From CAYYYG01 sp964476135 (lineage in GTDB: Bacteria > Patescibacteriota > Microgenomatia > UBA1406 > GWC2-37-13), in NCBI GenBank assembly GCA_964476135.1, contig CAYYYG010000010.1:1-30734 (forward strand): a stretch of 30,734 nt of DNA. Direction: 5' to 3'. Every line of letters starts with the position of its first letter. Within the stretch, counting starts at the first letter, position 1. The notes below the pieces were generated by a model that worked only from the letters and a program-made list of their open reading frames with translations, was not told where the DNA came from and ran no database searches. The translations under genes were made by a program, and so were the position numbers. Positions 30,710 to 30,734 of the stretch are shown here, in pieces.

Positions 30710-30734
30710 GCGATCCCTTTATTTGGTGATTGCT

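Noticed and set aside
1..30734. TGA recoded as Gly or Trp, as in some CPR lineages
   Set aside because: TGA ends several genes at the expected family length, for example the module-bearing enzymes and split gene A.

Overview
The window looks like a scaffold piece (one 100-N gap at 9673-9772) from a small-genome bacterium, most probably a Candidate Phyla Radiation / Patescibacteria lineage such as Microgenomates. This placement is an inference. It rests on many single-gene transcription units, very short intergenic spaces, -10 boxes that abut start codons without Shine-Dalgarno sequences, secreted proteins with an N-terminal membrane helix followed by an S-R-A-A-like motif, and Thr/Pro-rich linkers. 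TGA is used as a stop, so the code is standard and the recoded lineages (Gracilibacteria, Absconditabacteria) are unlikely.

Layout. 1-5417 (minus): a MFS transporter, a short alpha-glucan phosphorylase, a membrane-anchored DsbA-like protein, an alpha/beta hydrolase and a partial MurF-type ligase with N-terminal membrane helices. 5509-6434 (plus): tRNA-Ser(GGA), a stand-alone TIR-domain protein and a 48-residue ORF. 6518-10533 (minus): a two-domain VOC dioxygenase-like protein, a DUF2079 membrane protein, a Cys-rich miniprotein, an unknown protein and a gap-truncated membrane-anchored protein. 10674-12712 (plus): a RecD/Dda-like helicase, an unknown protein and a tRNA-Ser with the unusual anticodon ACT.

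12923-19907 is the most distinctive block. Two large secreted glycoside-hydrolase-like proteins flank a PL7 alginate lyase, with a HAD phosphatase on the opposite strand. The two large proteins end in the same 160-residue module, encoded by a 487-nt direct repeat that is identical base for base. All three secreted enzymes share an N-terminal anchor plus S-R-A-A-like motif. This looks like a small surface polysaccharide-degrading island. It is followed by a structured leader with mini-ORFs, a possible attenuator and a 33-residue membrane peptide (19913-20261).

20415-30709 holds a small unknown protein, an acyltransferase-3, an inositol-monophosphatase family enzyme, a Cas4-like nuclease split over two genes that overlap by ATGA and each carry a membrane helix, an AlaX-like editing protein with altered zinc ligands, an unknown protein, an FTR1-type iron permease, a rhomboid protease, a Cys/Met-metabolism PLP enzyme, a tRNA-Leu remnant next to an intact tRNA-Leu(TAG), a GT-C-like membrane protein and a Xer-type tyrosine recombinase.

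The best candidates for something undescribed are the split membrane-anchored Cas4-like pair, the alginate-lyase island with its shuffled C-terminal module, the tRNA-Ser(ACT), and the leader with mini-ORFs. No CRISPR array and no complete known defence system were seen.
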